Assembly (NCBI GenBank): GCA_950295325.1
Contig: OX485805.1
Span: forward strand, 3,348,501 to 3,412,500
Length of the DNA stretch: 64,000 nucleotides
Direction of reading: 5' to 3'
Origin: Polytrichum commune
Taxonomy: Eukaryota; Streptophyta; Polytrichopsida; Polytrichales; Polytrichaceae
This document shows, in pieces, positions 1 through 12,118 of the stretch. The position numbers and the translations under genes are program-made. Within the stretch, counting starts at the first letter, position 1. Each line of letters begins with the position of its first letter. The notes under the pieces are model-generated. The model saw nothing but the letters and a program-made list of their open reading frames with translations, did not search any database and had not been told where the DNA came from.

Positions 1-225
1 GTGGGTATGGGTGGGGCACAATTACACAACTACACAATTACACAATTACACAATACACATTACATAATTTTTGAATACATGGGCGCAATTTGAATAGCAT
101 GGGTGGGCATGGGTGGGCACATGTCATGCTATGTGTGGGCATGGGTGGGCATGGGTGCGCACATGTCATGCTATGGGTGGGCATGGGTGGGCATAGGTCG
201 CTGCTGATGGGCATGGTCTGGGTAT
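1..225. repeat. Degenerate short tandem repeat (GGGTGGGCAT-rich)
   Basis: The first 225 bases are built from repeats of a roughly 10-base GGGTGGGCAT word mixed with ACATGTCATGCTATG and, at the left edge, ACACAATT words. The array probably continues beyond the window. No gene is visible in it. Confidence 0.75.
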
Positions 226-3200
226 GGGTGCAATTAGAAAGAAAAATGTTGGGCTCTGCTCCCTAGTCGATCCCTTTTCTCCTCAATGCAGCGCCGAATT
301 GGACCTGGCAGCCCCCGCCCTGTCCACAAAATTCTACCTTTTCTGCCGCATCTGCCCCTGTTTCCCCTCATTCCACTCTCTTTCTGCCGCATTCACCCCT
401 GGTTGGGTGCTGGCATCCCCCGGCTACTCATCCCCGTAGAGATCCCTTAGCAGATTCGCCAACGGCTGCTCCCTCCGTCCGCAGCCATTCTTCTTCAGAG
501 AGAGAGAGAGAGGAGGTCGGCCCAGGCCTCCTCCCTGGAACCGGCCCGGGAATTTTTAGGGGTACAACGCACCTCTCCTAAAACGAACACAAGTCTAGTC
601 TAAAACACACCGGGTCAGCCGGCCCAGCTCTATAACCTCACTCCTTAAATCCTACTACACTTAACCCGTTCCCTACCAATTTCTTCACTACTTCCAACTA
701 ATAAACACGACAATCACACCTAAAGCCTAAAACCACAACACAACTTACTCTCCACTCTTTTACGTTTTAAGATAATCAATGAAAAATCAAAGCACAAGCT
801 TTAGTATATTTTCAGGTTTAAGAACCTGTGTACGTGGGTCCGATTTTTGGGCTCACACTCTTCACCTTGGTAACAATGGTGGGCCCAAAACAAATAGGTG
901 GGCACCTAGCGCTGGTCATAAGGTAGAGTGTGCTAATTTGAACACCTTCCTAAAAGTGTTGCATGTGCACGCCTTCTAATCATGTAATTGTAGCACACCT
1001 TAAACCGTTTGAATGCTTCGGTGCAAAGCGGGCGGATTTGGGTGAAAAATGAGGCGGTTCTAGGAGAATGTGGGTTTGGTTTTGGGTGAATGTCAAGTTG
1101 AATGTGACAATTGGGACATAGCTAGGTGTGGGTCACCTATATGTTTTGTTTATTTTATTCTATTTTAAAGATCACGTATGCTAAAGTAATGAAGGCATAG
1201 TTCTTATTGGTTGGAGTGTTTATTTAGTGCAGAGGTGGTTTGAGCGAAATGTGGGGATGCTTTTGAGAAAATGAGGGGTTCGATTTGGACAACAAACGGT
1301 GCGGTTTTGGGTGAGTGGCAGCATGAATTTTGGAACCATTTATAACGGAGGCAATGTAGATATGGGAAGGGTTTTAAGAAACTAGGGGAAAGAGACTTTA
1401 AAAAAATGTGATACATATTTATATAATGTGCAATTTATTTTGTTTTTGTCTGTATCGTGTCTAAGCCAATTTGCTAAGCCAATCCTACACACCACTAATC
1501 CAAATAGAATCTCAAAATAGGCTAAATCAACCAAAAGGTTGGTTTTAGCACCCTCTACCTTATTGGGAATTTCGGACCACCCTCTTTGTGAATAATGGAA
1601 ATAAGTGCAGAACATAATAATTCTATCATAGTACTATGTCGAATGCACATTAAGATAGTAATTTACTTATCAATAGATGCTCATTGTCAAAGGGCTGATG
1701 ATTTGTGTGGTCCAGATAGCATTGCAAGTGTAAAACTCACGGTACTACTAGTAGTTAGTACAAGAAGTACTCATGGTTATAGTCATCAAAGATATCAACT
1801 AACACTTCGTCTCCACTCATGTGGATAATGTATAAGTATTTACTTACATAACACTTCAATTCGATATTGGCAATATTGAATTTGAAATTGCCTATCAAGT
1901 CCACAAATTGTTAGAGTAATTTGAAGCTTGTTTGATCATGGCCTCTCATTATAATCAATCTGATTGACCTAACCAACATATTTAACCCCTTCACAAAGAG
2001 GTTGATTAATTATTTATTGCCTACGGGTGCATTCCAATAAGCTTGAAAATTTCACACCACCCTTCATGTTGAGGGGAATTTAATGATCCACTATCACCAA
2101 CATGTTTTTATAGTATTTGTATGTGGATATCAAGTCCAATAAGAAGTTTGGGAAAGAAATATTCTTTGTTTCAACAAAAATTGAGAAGATCTAGTGGTCA
2201 CAAAGTGGGAAATTCCCATGTTGGGGCAACTAATGAAAATCATGTTTTGTAAATTTGGGTGACAAGATGGAGTAGGAAACTTGATAAGATAATTTACATA
2301 TATTCAAAATACATGTACATGAGAATCTGATTATCCAAATTTGAAGTTCATATACTTGTTCTAGAGGTGATTAGAGTGCATTGACCAAATGGTAAGTGTC
2401 ACTCATAATTTATTTGAATGCCAATTTTTTGAAATGTTTTTGGGTAACACCCCGGGCATGAAGATTCACTTCCTCCTTCTAGTCTTAGCGACATTCTACG
2501 AGTTGTAAAAAACTTTGGGGCATCATTATCCTTTATAATAAAACGAAATTGAACGAGGCTTGCACCTTACTATTCTTGAAACATTAAACAATTTGCATGT
2601 CGAACGGGTAACTAGGATGAAGACATGAGGTGGCTCCTTGGTGATTTTTTATTTTAAAAAATTAATCTAAAAATTAATTATCCAAGAGTGAGAACATGTG
2701 GCGCTCTTGCAAGTAATAAAGGGTTAAACTACGTTAAACTGACAAAAACAGAGCTATCAACCTCCTTAAGATGACCATATCCTTGGATAATCTATGTTTG
2801 GTCACTTACATGACGAGGTATTAATACGTGGGTATTATGTAGTGTGTCTTCATGATTAGATGCATGAATTCAAGTAGTAAGCTTAAGAATGGACACCAAA
2901 AAGACACATGTTTCAATGAACTTGGGCTATGTGCATGGAACCCCTTATCATGGAGCTTTAGTTAAGCTCAACAAGGTCATTTGAATAAGGCCCCCGCCTC
3001 TACTCTAGAGAGGGTTTAGGGTTTGGGAGCATATGATGCCTATTGAGATTGAGGAGAGCCTCTCAATTTGAGATTGAGATCTCAGCTAAATAATGTTACA
3101 AGGTTCGAGTTCTTTAGGTTCTCTTTAAAATAGACATGTTGTGAGCTCGGAGAGAGACTGAGACCTTAGGCCCCCCCTATTCACTCAATAGGTTGTGAGC

Positions 3201-3226
3201 TTGAGTCTAAGGCTTGTTGATTTGGT
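226..3226. other. Intergenic, no convincing gene
   Basis: I see only short random-looking open frames here. There is a (GA)n tract near 500-515. Two related stretches occur at about 1035-1130 and 1235-1330, both with 'tgaggNGgttc' followed by 'ggttttgggtga', suggesting an old local duplication. Around 2820-2950 there is a weak member of the dispersed repeat seen again at 35.8, 45.3 and 62.6 kb. Confidence 0.5.
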
Positions 3227-3519
3227 GTGAGGCCTTTAAAGTCATGGCGGAGTGGAGGGGGATAGGGCTGTAGGGGATAAGGGAATCCAAGACCACGCCT
3301 ACGTGGCATCCAATGTGGCATTTAACTTAGGGTGGATTAACATTGTAGTCCGGGTCCAAGAAAGTTGGGGTTCACAAACATCTCTTAAAGAATGTTATTC
3401 TCGGACTCAAGATTGCATCCAAGCTTGAGGATTGGTTTCGTAGATTGGGTGGAGTACTTTTCTTGAGTTGGGACCGACAAGATTTGGGTGAAAAAATGAT
3501 GTCACATGAATGTCGCTTT

Positions 3520-3606
3520 TTTTTTTTTCGCGTATCTTGGACTTGAACCCCAATGGAAACTCCTTGGGACCAACTTTTTGCTCTTAACCAATACGACCAC
3601 TCGGTT
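3520..3606 (-). mobile_element. tRNA-derived SINE or retroposed tRNA pseudogene
   Basis: Read on the minus strand, the segment begins GAGTGGTCGTATTGGTTAAG, which resembles the 5' half and A box of a tRNA-Leu/Ser. About 45 bases later comes GGGGTTCAAGTCC, a good match to the RNA polymerase III B box (GGTTCRANTCC). It ends in an 11-base A run (the T run at about 3520-3531). A box, B box and A tail in this order fit a short SINE or a retroposed tRNA pseudogene. The intact cloverleaf of a functional tRNA was not seen, and I found no clear target duplication. Confidence 0.55.
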
Positions 3607-3656
3607 TTAAAGTTTCTTCGATCTCGGACCCTTGCGTAAACCCATCCTTAAAGACC

Positions 3657-3835
3657 CCTTTACACTAAGTTAGAGAGGTAGTGAACTCGAGAGAGATTTG
3701 TGTTCTTAGGCCCGCTTTACACTAAGTTGGAGAGGTAGTGAACTCCAGAGAGATTTGTGTTCTTAGGCCCACTTTACACTAAGTTGGAGAGGTAGTGAAC
3801 TCCAGAGAGGTTTGTGTTCTTAGGCCCGCTCATAG
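3657..3835. repeat. 58-bp tandem repeat, three copies
   Basis: The word ACTAAGTT recurs at 3663, 3721 and 3779, a 58-bp period. Each unit carries GAGAGGTAGTGAACTC and TTGTGTTCTTAGGCCC. A fourth detached copy lies at about 4335-4392 and a degenerate inverted trace near 4470-4490. Confidence 0.85.
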
Positions 3836-4334
3836 GTAGATCACTTAGTGCATTTTAAAAACGATGTGCGGCATAATATAGAGAGGATTAAAATCATTTG
3901 AAATAAAAATTATAAAGGAATTCCAAGTAATGAAGGGGCCATTAAATGTAGACAATCCCATTATAAGTAAGTTAGATGGACATAAAACGTGGGCCATTAT
4001 TTTTTTTGTAAAATTAATATAGGGGCTGAAGATAAGGATCCTAGAAGGTATGTTTAGTATGGTATGTAAATGGGTTTAGGACTCACGGGGATGGATGATA
4101 ATTGGGATTTCCGTCTGTCCAAAAATGGCTTAAAAGGAATATAGAATACAAAAAATTGCAGTGACTTGGACAATATAAGTAATGAAAGGGTGCAAACAAA
4201 TGGGCCATTTTTGAAATTTAAGTAATTATAGGGAGGCTTTAATTCAACCCTTGAAGGTAAATAGCCCCAAAACAAAAAACCCCCAGCCGCACGTGGTGCA
4301 CAAAAATGCCTTAGAGTGATCTACCCGTGGGCCT

Positions 4335-4392
4335 GCTTTACACTAAGTTAGAGAGGTAGTGAACTCGAGAGAGATTTGCGTTCTTAGGCCCC
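4335..4392. repeat. Detached copy of the 58-bp repeat
   Basis: It matches the array at 3657-3835 almost base for base but lies about 500 bp away, just upstream of the CT-rich leader of the GUN4-like gene. Confidence 0.8.
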
Positions 4393-4489
4393 CTTTACAC
4401 TAATTAAGTGAAGACGGGTAGTGAGGTTAGAAGGACTGAATGTCTTTTGAAGCTCACAACCTGTCAAGTGTAAAGGGCCCCTAAGAACT

Positions 4490-4884
4490 ATCTCTCTCTC
4501 TCTCTCACACAACCTCTCTTAATTAAGTGTTCCCCCTTGCAAGATGAGGCCCCCAGGTGCCACATCGGATGCCACGTAGGCGTGGTTTCGGATTCCCTTA
4601 TCCCCCTAGCGGCCTTCTCTCTCCCTCCCTCCCTCCGCTCTGCCATGCCATTGAAGGCCCCGCAACGAGCCAACGAGACACCGTCTCAGACTCCATTTCT
4701 CTCTCTCTCGCAAGCTCGCCCTCTCTCTCTTGCGTCCTCAATCCCAATCTCTTCCTCTTCCTCGTCGTGCCTTCTCTCTCTCTCGCGCTCACCTCTTGAA
4801 ATCCCTTCGCGAATGAGCCACAGCAGGATTTCCGCTTAGGGTTCTGCGCAACCTGCAAGGAAGTGCGTCGGGCGAAGGCCAGCC
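4490..4884 (+). promoter_or_regulatory. CT-rich leader and promoter region of the GUN4-like gene
   Basis: The 400 bases before the start codon contain several CTCTCT tracts (4490-4505, 4617-4635, 4700-4790). Pyrimidine-rich patches of this kind are common around plant transcription starts and in 5' leaders. No clear TATA box was identified. The long open frames on both strands here reflect low complexity, not genes. Confidence 0.4.
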
Positions 4885-7800
4885 ATGGCGTTGCTGCGCG
4901 CATCAGCCTTGTCGCTCTCGGCCGCGGCTTCTGCTCTTCAGCAGCCGCAGGGAGCCGCAGGAGGGGGTGCTTCCGGGCGCAATTCGGGAGCCGCAGGAGG
5001 GGGTGCTTCCGGGCGCAATTCGGGAGCCCGCCTGTTGTCGACGACGGCGACGACGAGCAGCAGCGGGAGAGGGGGAGCAGCGTTGAGTGCTTCTGTGCCG
5101 GCCGCGGCGTGGTTTGCGAGGAAGGGAGATAATGGGAGCCAGTTGCGGAGTGTGGGGATTTGCTGCAGCCAGAACCAGGACGTAATGCAGGTTTGGCTTC
5201 CTCCCGGCTCATTTCTGTGTCGTAGAGTTCGAGGTTCTGTGTGTGTGTGTGTTTGTCGGAGTTATCAGACGGGGTGTGGTGTGTGACCCAGTACGAGCTT
5301 GTTGTGGTAGAGTTGCCTCAAGGCGGACTGGAGTGGTCTTGTTGTAAGGTAACCGCGGAAAGGAAGCTGCGTAGTTTGAATTGGTTCTCGCTCCCTCGAA
5401 GATGTCGTAGCCGCGGAGGTTCTAAGTTGAAGGACGATTTCACTTCAGTAGTACTCTCTTGGCAATGCGGTCATGTGCTTGATGTTTTGCATTGTACGTC
5501 CACTCCTCTCAAAGCTGGAGGAATGCGACCAAATTCGCTCGTCCGGCTCCTTGCTCTGGTCGTTGTAAGGTAGGCGCAGAAAGAAAGTTCGTGTGAGCTG
5601 CGTAGTCTGAATTTGCTGCTTGATGTTTAGAAGATATTGTCGACGCGGTCAGGCGGAGACGACCTTACCCGGAGCTCTAAGCTCGAAAACGATTTGACTT
5701 CAGTATTTGCTCTTAGCAATGCGGTCATGTGCTTGATGTTAATCCTTCAATGTCCACTCCTCTCAAATTTGGAGGAACGCGACCAATTATCTTCTGGAGA
5801 GAGTTATCGTATCGCGGGTGTATGCTGCACACGTTAATATGGCACCCAGTACTTTTGAAGTACTCAGATTGCCGCGGGCACAAGAGCGGTCTTGTAAGGT
5901 GAGCGCAGAAAGAATTTGCGTGTGAGTTGAGCTTGAATTGCTGCTTGGTCTTTCTCGAAATGTCGTCGCCACGGTCATCCGGAGAGGACCTTACCCGGGT
6001 CTCTAAGTTGGGGTGCAATTTGGCTTTAGTAGTTTGTCTTGGCAATGCGGTCATGTGCTTGATGTTTAGCCCTGAACGTCCACTCCTCTCAAACTTGGAG
6101 GAACGAGACCAATTTCGCACCCCCAACTCCTTAGTCTGGTCGTTGTAAGGTAAGCGCAGAAAGAAAGTGCGTTTAAGCTGCGCAGTCTGAATCCGCGGCT
6201 TGCTCTCTTGAAGAGGTTGTCACCACTCTTATTTCGGGAGACGACCTTACCGGGGGCTTTAAGTTGAACGAAGATTTGAATTCAGTGGTTCTGCTCTTGG
6301 CAATGCGCTGATGTGCTTGATTTTGGCCTCGAACGTCCACTCCTCTCAAATTTGGAGTCATACGACCAAAACTGTTAGGTAAGCGCAGAAAGAAAGAAAG
6401 TGTGAACTGCGTCTGAAATTGCGGATTACTCTCTCGAAGACGTCGTCGCGACGGTTATCCGGAGACGACCTTACACGGAGCCTTAAGCTAGAGGACGATT
6501 TGACTTCAGTAGTTTTTCTCTTGGCAATGCGGTCATGTGCTTGATGCTAAGCTTTGAACGTGCACTCCTGTCAAATTTGGAGGAATGAGATCAATTTCGC
6601 TCCCCGACTCCTTGCTTCACCAGGTTGCATGCTGTGACGTTTGATGTGGCACCGAGTTTTTATTTACTTGGATTGCCACGGGCACATAGGGATACATGTG
6701 TTCGAGGTATACCTGTTTCTGTGGAATCATGTCTTATCTAGAGGATGACTTGAATGGAATGGTCATGTTTGTATTAAATATAGGGTTTCCCCTCGATTAA
6801 TTGAAACTTCAGAGTTTGTTTTGGTTTTTTCTACATCAGAGTTTTGTCTTATGTCTTTTGGTTTCCTTGTGTCAAAATTGAGGTCTTAGTATACTTGCTA
6901 CACAACTTTTGCTTTAGTCTTCCCGTTACATTTGGAGAGCTGTAGGAGAAACTCAAGTCAAGGATCCACCGGTGAACTCCAGTGGGGATGTCGAGGGAGT
7001 TGGCTTCTTCCGTCCAGGCAGTTTATTGGGGAGCTTATCCAGGCCCTATTCAAATGGCTTGCCGCCATTGGGCTATTACCTCTTGTGTGATGTCATTTCT
7101 ATATCAATCTGTTTATAGATTGATATTCCTTGTGCTTGCGTTGAACTGAGTGTGTGACTCTAAAAAGCTTCGAATTGATTATCTCTCTTGATTCGTATGT
7201 GGTGGGTTTCTGGTCACACTTGTCTGTAAGTGTTGGCTGAGCCTCGATACTTAAAAGGATAATAGTATTGCAAGTCTGACTTACATAGGGTGCAGCCTTT
7301 GGTAACAAGCCACGTTTATGAGTGCCATCACGGTCAAAGTACCTTGTTCACTAATTTTGAGAAGCTTGTTTCGTGATTGTGAAGGAGCTTGACAAGTCAT
7401 TGGAGACAAAGGGAGGGGTATCTCTCCAAGCCTTGCGGGACAAGCTTGCAGCTGGGGAATGGGAGGCTGCCGACGCTGAAACAAGGAGACTACTATGTGA
7501 ACTGGCTGGGGAGGATGCAGTGAAGAGAAAATGGGTCTTTTTCTCAGAGGTTCAATTCATTTCAGAATCTGACTTCAAGCTTATAGACGGTCTCTGGAGG
7601 GCGTACAGCAACAATAAGTTTGGCTACAGTGTGCAACGTAAGCTTTGGAACAACGCAGGCAAAAACTGGAATGGGTTTTTCAAGAAAGTTGGATGGACGC
7701 GTCCGCTGGATGAGTATCAAGAGACATACAAGAAGTTTCCCCTGGAATTCATGTGGGATGTTGCAGATCCTACCCCGGAAGGTCACTTACCCCTAACAAA

Positions 7801-7936
7801 TGCTTTGAGGGGAACGAGGCTTCTGGAGAATATCCTGAACCATCCAGCTTTTGCTGATGTCGATGAGCAACAGAAACTACGTGCTGAACCGGATCTGCTC
7901 TCAGGCCTCTTTGGGAGCTCACCAAAATCTAGATGA
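4885..7936 (+). CDS. GUN4-like: GUN4-domain tetrapyrrole-binding protein, two exons
   Basis: Proposed exons are 4885-5190 and 7385-7936, both phase 0, giving about 285 aa. Exon 1 encodes an Ala/Ser/Arg-rich, acid-poor leader that looks like an organelle transit peptide; within it a 12-residue unit (GAAGGGASGRNS) is exactly repeated by a 36-bp duplication at 4951-5022. Exon 2 encodes the GUN4 domain: LRDKLAAGEWEAAD, then RRLLCELAGE, FGYSVQRKLW, FPLEFMWDV and GHLPLTNALRGTRLL, close to the family core. GUN4 proteins bind protoporphyrin and Mg-protoporphyrin in plastids and stimulate magnesium chelatase. The first ATG of the leader is used because the upstream frame is low complexity. The splice acceptor (GTGAAG/GAG at 7384) is inferred from phase and is the weakest point. 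The 2.2-kb intron is full of tandem repeats. A plastid GUN4 paralogue is more likely than any other function. Confidence 0.85.
5440..6660 (+). repeat. Five tandem 220-320-bp repeats in the GUN4-like intron
   Basis: The motif GCAATGCGGTCATGTGCTTGATG recurs, with minor changes, at about 5461, 5717, 6040, 6299 and 6523. Each copy is followed by 'cgtccactcctctcaaa(t)ttggagga' and later by 'gtaagcgcagaaagaaag'. Copies differ by substitutions and indels, so this is an old local amplification inside the intron. Confidence 0.85.
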
Positions 7937-10900
7937 TGGTGGCATGACCAGCATCACACTGCCTGAACGAAGTGAAACTGGTTAGCTGCCCTTCTCAATG
8001 ATTCGAAGGCTCTTGTTCTCCATTCCAAGTTCCTGAGAAGTAGTTGCATTAATCCCGAAATGTTCTGAGTAGTCCCCGAGTCTCTGTTGGATTTCCAGTT
8101 AGAAATTAGTTTCTGGGTCATGATGTACTGCTATGTAAAGGAGCTGTTTTTGGAGAACAGTAGGTATATCAGAAATTAGACACCCTTCCCTTTCGGAATA
8201 CAATCTATTCTTTTCTCGCTGAATCTGAAGTTACATTTGTATGCGTGTGATGCATTTGGATTTGTAAGATTGCTCCTGAATGCACGTCTTCCAGTCCTTC
8301 TCAGAATCAGCCAATATCATGGGTCAAGTCACTGTGGTGTGCTTCTGAGTTGGCCAAAACAGACGTGGAGTTGACTTCTAGATGGTTGACTGGAATGCAT
8401 TCCAATAAAAACCTGAATCTACCATTTTTTAACCTTGCATGGATGGAGTCCTTGTTTAAGCTTCAAGCTGCTTGTGTTGATTTGTAAGGAATACTGTTTG
8501 CAGGTTCTGGCAGAATCAATATGGGATGAGAGAACCAACATATTGCCAATATGACAGGGCGGCAACATTGGTGTCATTTACGATAGCAAAGAGGTGGATC
8601 AATAAGCCGAGCAATCAATTCACACAGCTGCTCAGGTTCATCAGCTGTAAATTTTGTTGCCCATTGTTGGGTGATTTTACTTCACAAAAATAGGTGTGAA
8701 GTCGTGATGACTCATGATGAATATCACACAGCCTTAGTTGTATATAGGTTGGTGCAGTGGAAGATGACATTTAGGCTCCTGCACTCTTTGGGCTAGAATG
8801 TGAGACTCAACTTCTGAGGCTCTTGCCAATAGCGTTTTTTGCTGCCTTGCATATGCTACATTTATGCTAATGCAAGATATTAATGCCCACTGGATCGGAA
8901 AGTTTTGTGTAACCTTGTAGCCAGTTGAATTGAAGGATCTTGTTTCTAGAATGTGCTGAAAGCCATCGCATCCTTTTGAGCTGTATTTACAAAGTAATCA
9001 GCATCCATTTTGAGTAGTTTCAGTCAATCTCAAGTACAAGAACAGGTATCTCGGATTGAATATCCCTAAGGATAAAATGTGCTCTGGATTCTATGTTCTG
9101 TCCTTGACAGGTCCCTGACTGATTTGTGGGGTATGACGGTTGGGGCACAATTTTCCTCCCATGTGTTCCAGTCATTGCAGTAGACTTCAGTCAATTCCAT
9201 TACAAAACAGTTGTAAGTCAAGCCTCGAATTCTGAGAAGGATACATGAGAATAGTGGAAAATATGCTCAGAATGTAGAAATGAAATTTGTTGATGGTTTT
9301 ATCTTTCTGCACAAAACCGGTAGTTTGTCACCAGTTATCCTGTAATGCTTCCTAATTCTCTCATCTTCAGCTTCAGTCAAATGTTATTCTCTGGTCAAAA
9401 GGTCAAGTCTTTCTAGACGTAATAGAGGTTCATTCACCATGAAACAATAGGTAAGCTTATCTGCCTACCAACTTTCTACAATTGGAACATACCTTTTTAT
9501 CATTAACTTCAAAGTAGGCCCTTACGTTTAACAGAATTTGTCCATCTTGAGGTTGACCGGATGGTGAGAGAAATCCCCTCGACCAATTTAGTGAAAGAGG
9601 GAAATGAGGACGTGTAAAGGAGGTTGGATGTGAGCCATTTGAATAGTCATCCTACACTATCTTTTCCTGCCCTCTACTTTCTCAGTTTCAAATGGAAAAG
9701 CCAACCTCTTTAACCATTGAATAAATCCCATGGAGTGGAGCGAGGGAATTATTGTATACTAGTGTACTTCACTCATCCAACATAAAAGCTTTGAGATAGT
9801 ATGCAGTCCAGAGAGACTATTTTCAGTTGATTTGACGCTGGAATTGGCTTTAAAGACCCCACATTAGTGTGGTCCAAGTCATCTACGATGAATCGGTCAC
9901 AAATTTATAGAGGGTCAAGATTTTTGTCGGATAGATGAGAGGTACGCTCGTATATGATAATACCCTCTATCTGGCATCCAAACTATGTATTTGAACTTAA
10001 AGTTTCAATTATATCAAGGTATGCAACCAATTCAAAAAGTTTACTAGAAAAGTAAGCTAACTATAGAAAAGGTGCACTTTTGACATAATTTTTGTATATC
10101 ACGGGTCGAGGGCCCTCAAGCTCTAGTGTAAAGTGACCGTTAGGGCATGTTTACACGGAAGCCAGAGTATTCAATAGAAGTAACAAATGAATGCTTCTTG
10201 TAGGTAGGAAATGAAGGCGACACATGCACACGAGTGGGTGCACCACGCACACGGCACTCGCTCAACCGAATGTACATGCGACGTAGATAACAGTCTCCAT
10301 ATCTACCCTTGGTGAACATAATGAAGACCTGAACTTAGGCTCTGGCCAGCTGGCCTTCTTGCAGCTCTAGCTGCCACCCGAGTCCCTTTCGCGCTAACTT
10401 ATAGCTTTCGGTCGCGCAGACTCTACTAGATCGACGAGGCATGTTGAAGGTTCTACCGAAATTCATCGCAGCCCCTCTTATTGGATCTCGGAGTTGGTGA
10501 GCTGAAAGTTGATCACAATTTAAAACAGGAAATTCCAAGTGAATTTGGAGCAAGCAAATTAGTAGAATGGTGTTCCGGTATTTAAACTTAGACGCTTAAT
10601 TCATTCTTTTCAAGGTTTAGGTCTGTGGTGAGATAGAGGAGAGCGCAACTGAAGCCTTTTACATACGAGACGCGTGGAGGGTCTTCTGCAATCTCCATTT
10701 TATGCCCACATTCCGGGGTTGAACGTGTGATATAATTTCGGTGGGTGAAATTCTTTTCCTATTACAATTGGCATAGGAATGCGAAATGATTCTCGAGCTA
10801 CCGGATAGTGCCAGTGTTGTGTTGAGGTTACTTGGAAGATTGATTCTATTGCAGAGACGTGTGTAGTTCCATTGCAAGTTCTCTACTTCTTTTCTTGCAT

Positions 10901-11040
10901 TCACTGCATTGGACTACTTTGATGGATCGAAATTTTGGCATGCGTGTACCGTCGTTGGTAAGCTGAAATCCATGTACAATTTGAACGCAAAATTTCAACG
11001 AAAGGTAGCACCGGATTGTGATTTATGTACTACTGTTTTG
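7937..11040. other. 3' flank and intergenic DNA, no gene seen
   Basis: The first few hundred bases probably hold the 3' UTR of the GUN4-like gene; the polyadenylation site was not placed. Beyond about 8.3 kb the sequence is AT-rich with stop codons in all frames. Near 10140 there is a GGGCATGTTTACACGG segment that resembles a Tourist-type terminus, but I could not find its partner end. Confidence 0.5.
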
Positions 11041-11900
11041 GAGGATTCTGCGGTGATGAGATAAAGGAAGCACCGCATTAGTTTGTTCGGTGTGGAATTT
11101 TAGGACCGCTTCTTGATTAGTGTACGGCAGGTGTTTTAAAATTAGAGCCGAACCTTGCCATTCTGGGTTATAATTGGTGTGCAGATGTCGACGAACTCAT
11201 GCATGTCGACGCCTGAAGTGTTCAGATGTTGCGAAGTGAGTTCTTTTCAGTAGTGCTAAAAGGTGGAGGAATTTTCGAGGTTATTGGTCTTCTGTTGCGA
11301 AGCTAGGAGAAGACGTTTTGCGAGTTTTCTGTTTCAAATCCTTGGAGCTTCGTATGACAAGAGGGTGTTTTTTCTTTCTTCTTGTGTTCATCGGCAAGTT
11401 CGAGTAATTTTCATCGTGGTGCCTGCCTGCTTGCGAAGGCTAAATTTTTGTGATGGACTGTGAGGATTCTCAGATGGTGAGATAATGGAAGCGCCACATT
11501 AGTTGTTCCGTGTGGAACTTTCAGTTTGCTTCTTGATTAGTGTACGACGTTCCAGAATCAAATCTTCCTCGCCTACTCTCTCCATTAGTGTATGACAGAT
11601 CTTTCAGATCACAGCTTCCCCGCGAACTCTGATTATAATTAGTGTGTAGAAGCTGGAGAATGCATGCATGTCTATCCCTGAAGTGCGCCGTCTTGATTAG
11701 TCTACGACTGGTGTTTTAGATTAGAGCTTCCCGCGGACTCTGAGTATAATTGGTGCGTAGAACCTGCAGAATTAACGAATGTCGATGCCTGGCGTGCTCA
11801 GATGTTGCCAAGTGAGTTGTTCTTAGTAGTGCTAAAAGCTTTGCGAGGTTTCTTGGTGTTCTGTTTTTGCGAGGCTAGGAGAAGAGGTTCTGTGAATCCT
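11040..11900 (+). repeat. Duplicated block upstream of the reductase gene
   Basis: The segment containing 'gatgagataaaggaagcaccgcattag' near 11054 recurs near 11477. The words 'cttgattagtgtacg' and 'agtgctaaaag...ttgcgaggtt' recur several times between 11110 and 11870. The unit is about 420 bp with shorter internal repeats. It lies where the 5' UTR or a leader intron of the downstream gene could be. Confidence 0.7.
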
Positions 11901-12118
11901 CGACAAGAGCTAACTTATTTGTATGACAAGAGCTAACTTGTTTTCATCGGCAAGTTCGAGTAATCTTCATCGTCATGTCTATCTGCTTGTGCAGGCTTAA
12001 GAGCAGTGGCAGAGTCCACACACTTATGCCAGTTGTATGAGCTATCAAGCTTAAACGCGGCGAGGCATTGCGCAGTTCTTCTCTGACGAGAGGAAGGAGT
12101 TCATCTGCAAGTAAGAAC

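Larger units (their letters stand above)
3227..4660. repeat. Imperfect inverted repeat flanking about 1.2 kb
   Basis: The segment around 3227-3330 (containing GATAAGGGAATCC, then ACCACGCCTACGTGGCATCC) reappears inverted around 4555-4660, next to the GUN4-like gene leader. The interior holds a 58-bp tandem repeat and a tRNA-like element. It could be a degraded terminal-inverted-repeat element or a captured inverted copy of the leader. No target duplication was found. Confidence 0.5.

Noticed and set aside
4598-5212. 204-codon minus-strand frame opposite GUN4-like exon 1
   Set aside because: It is antisense to a well supported exon and to CT-rich leader DNA; composition is Arg/Ser/Pro low complexity with no domain.
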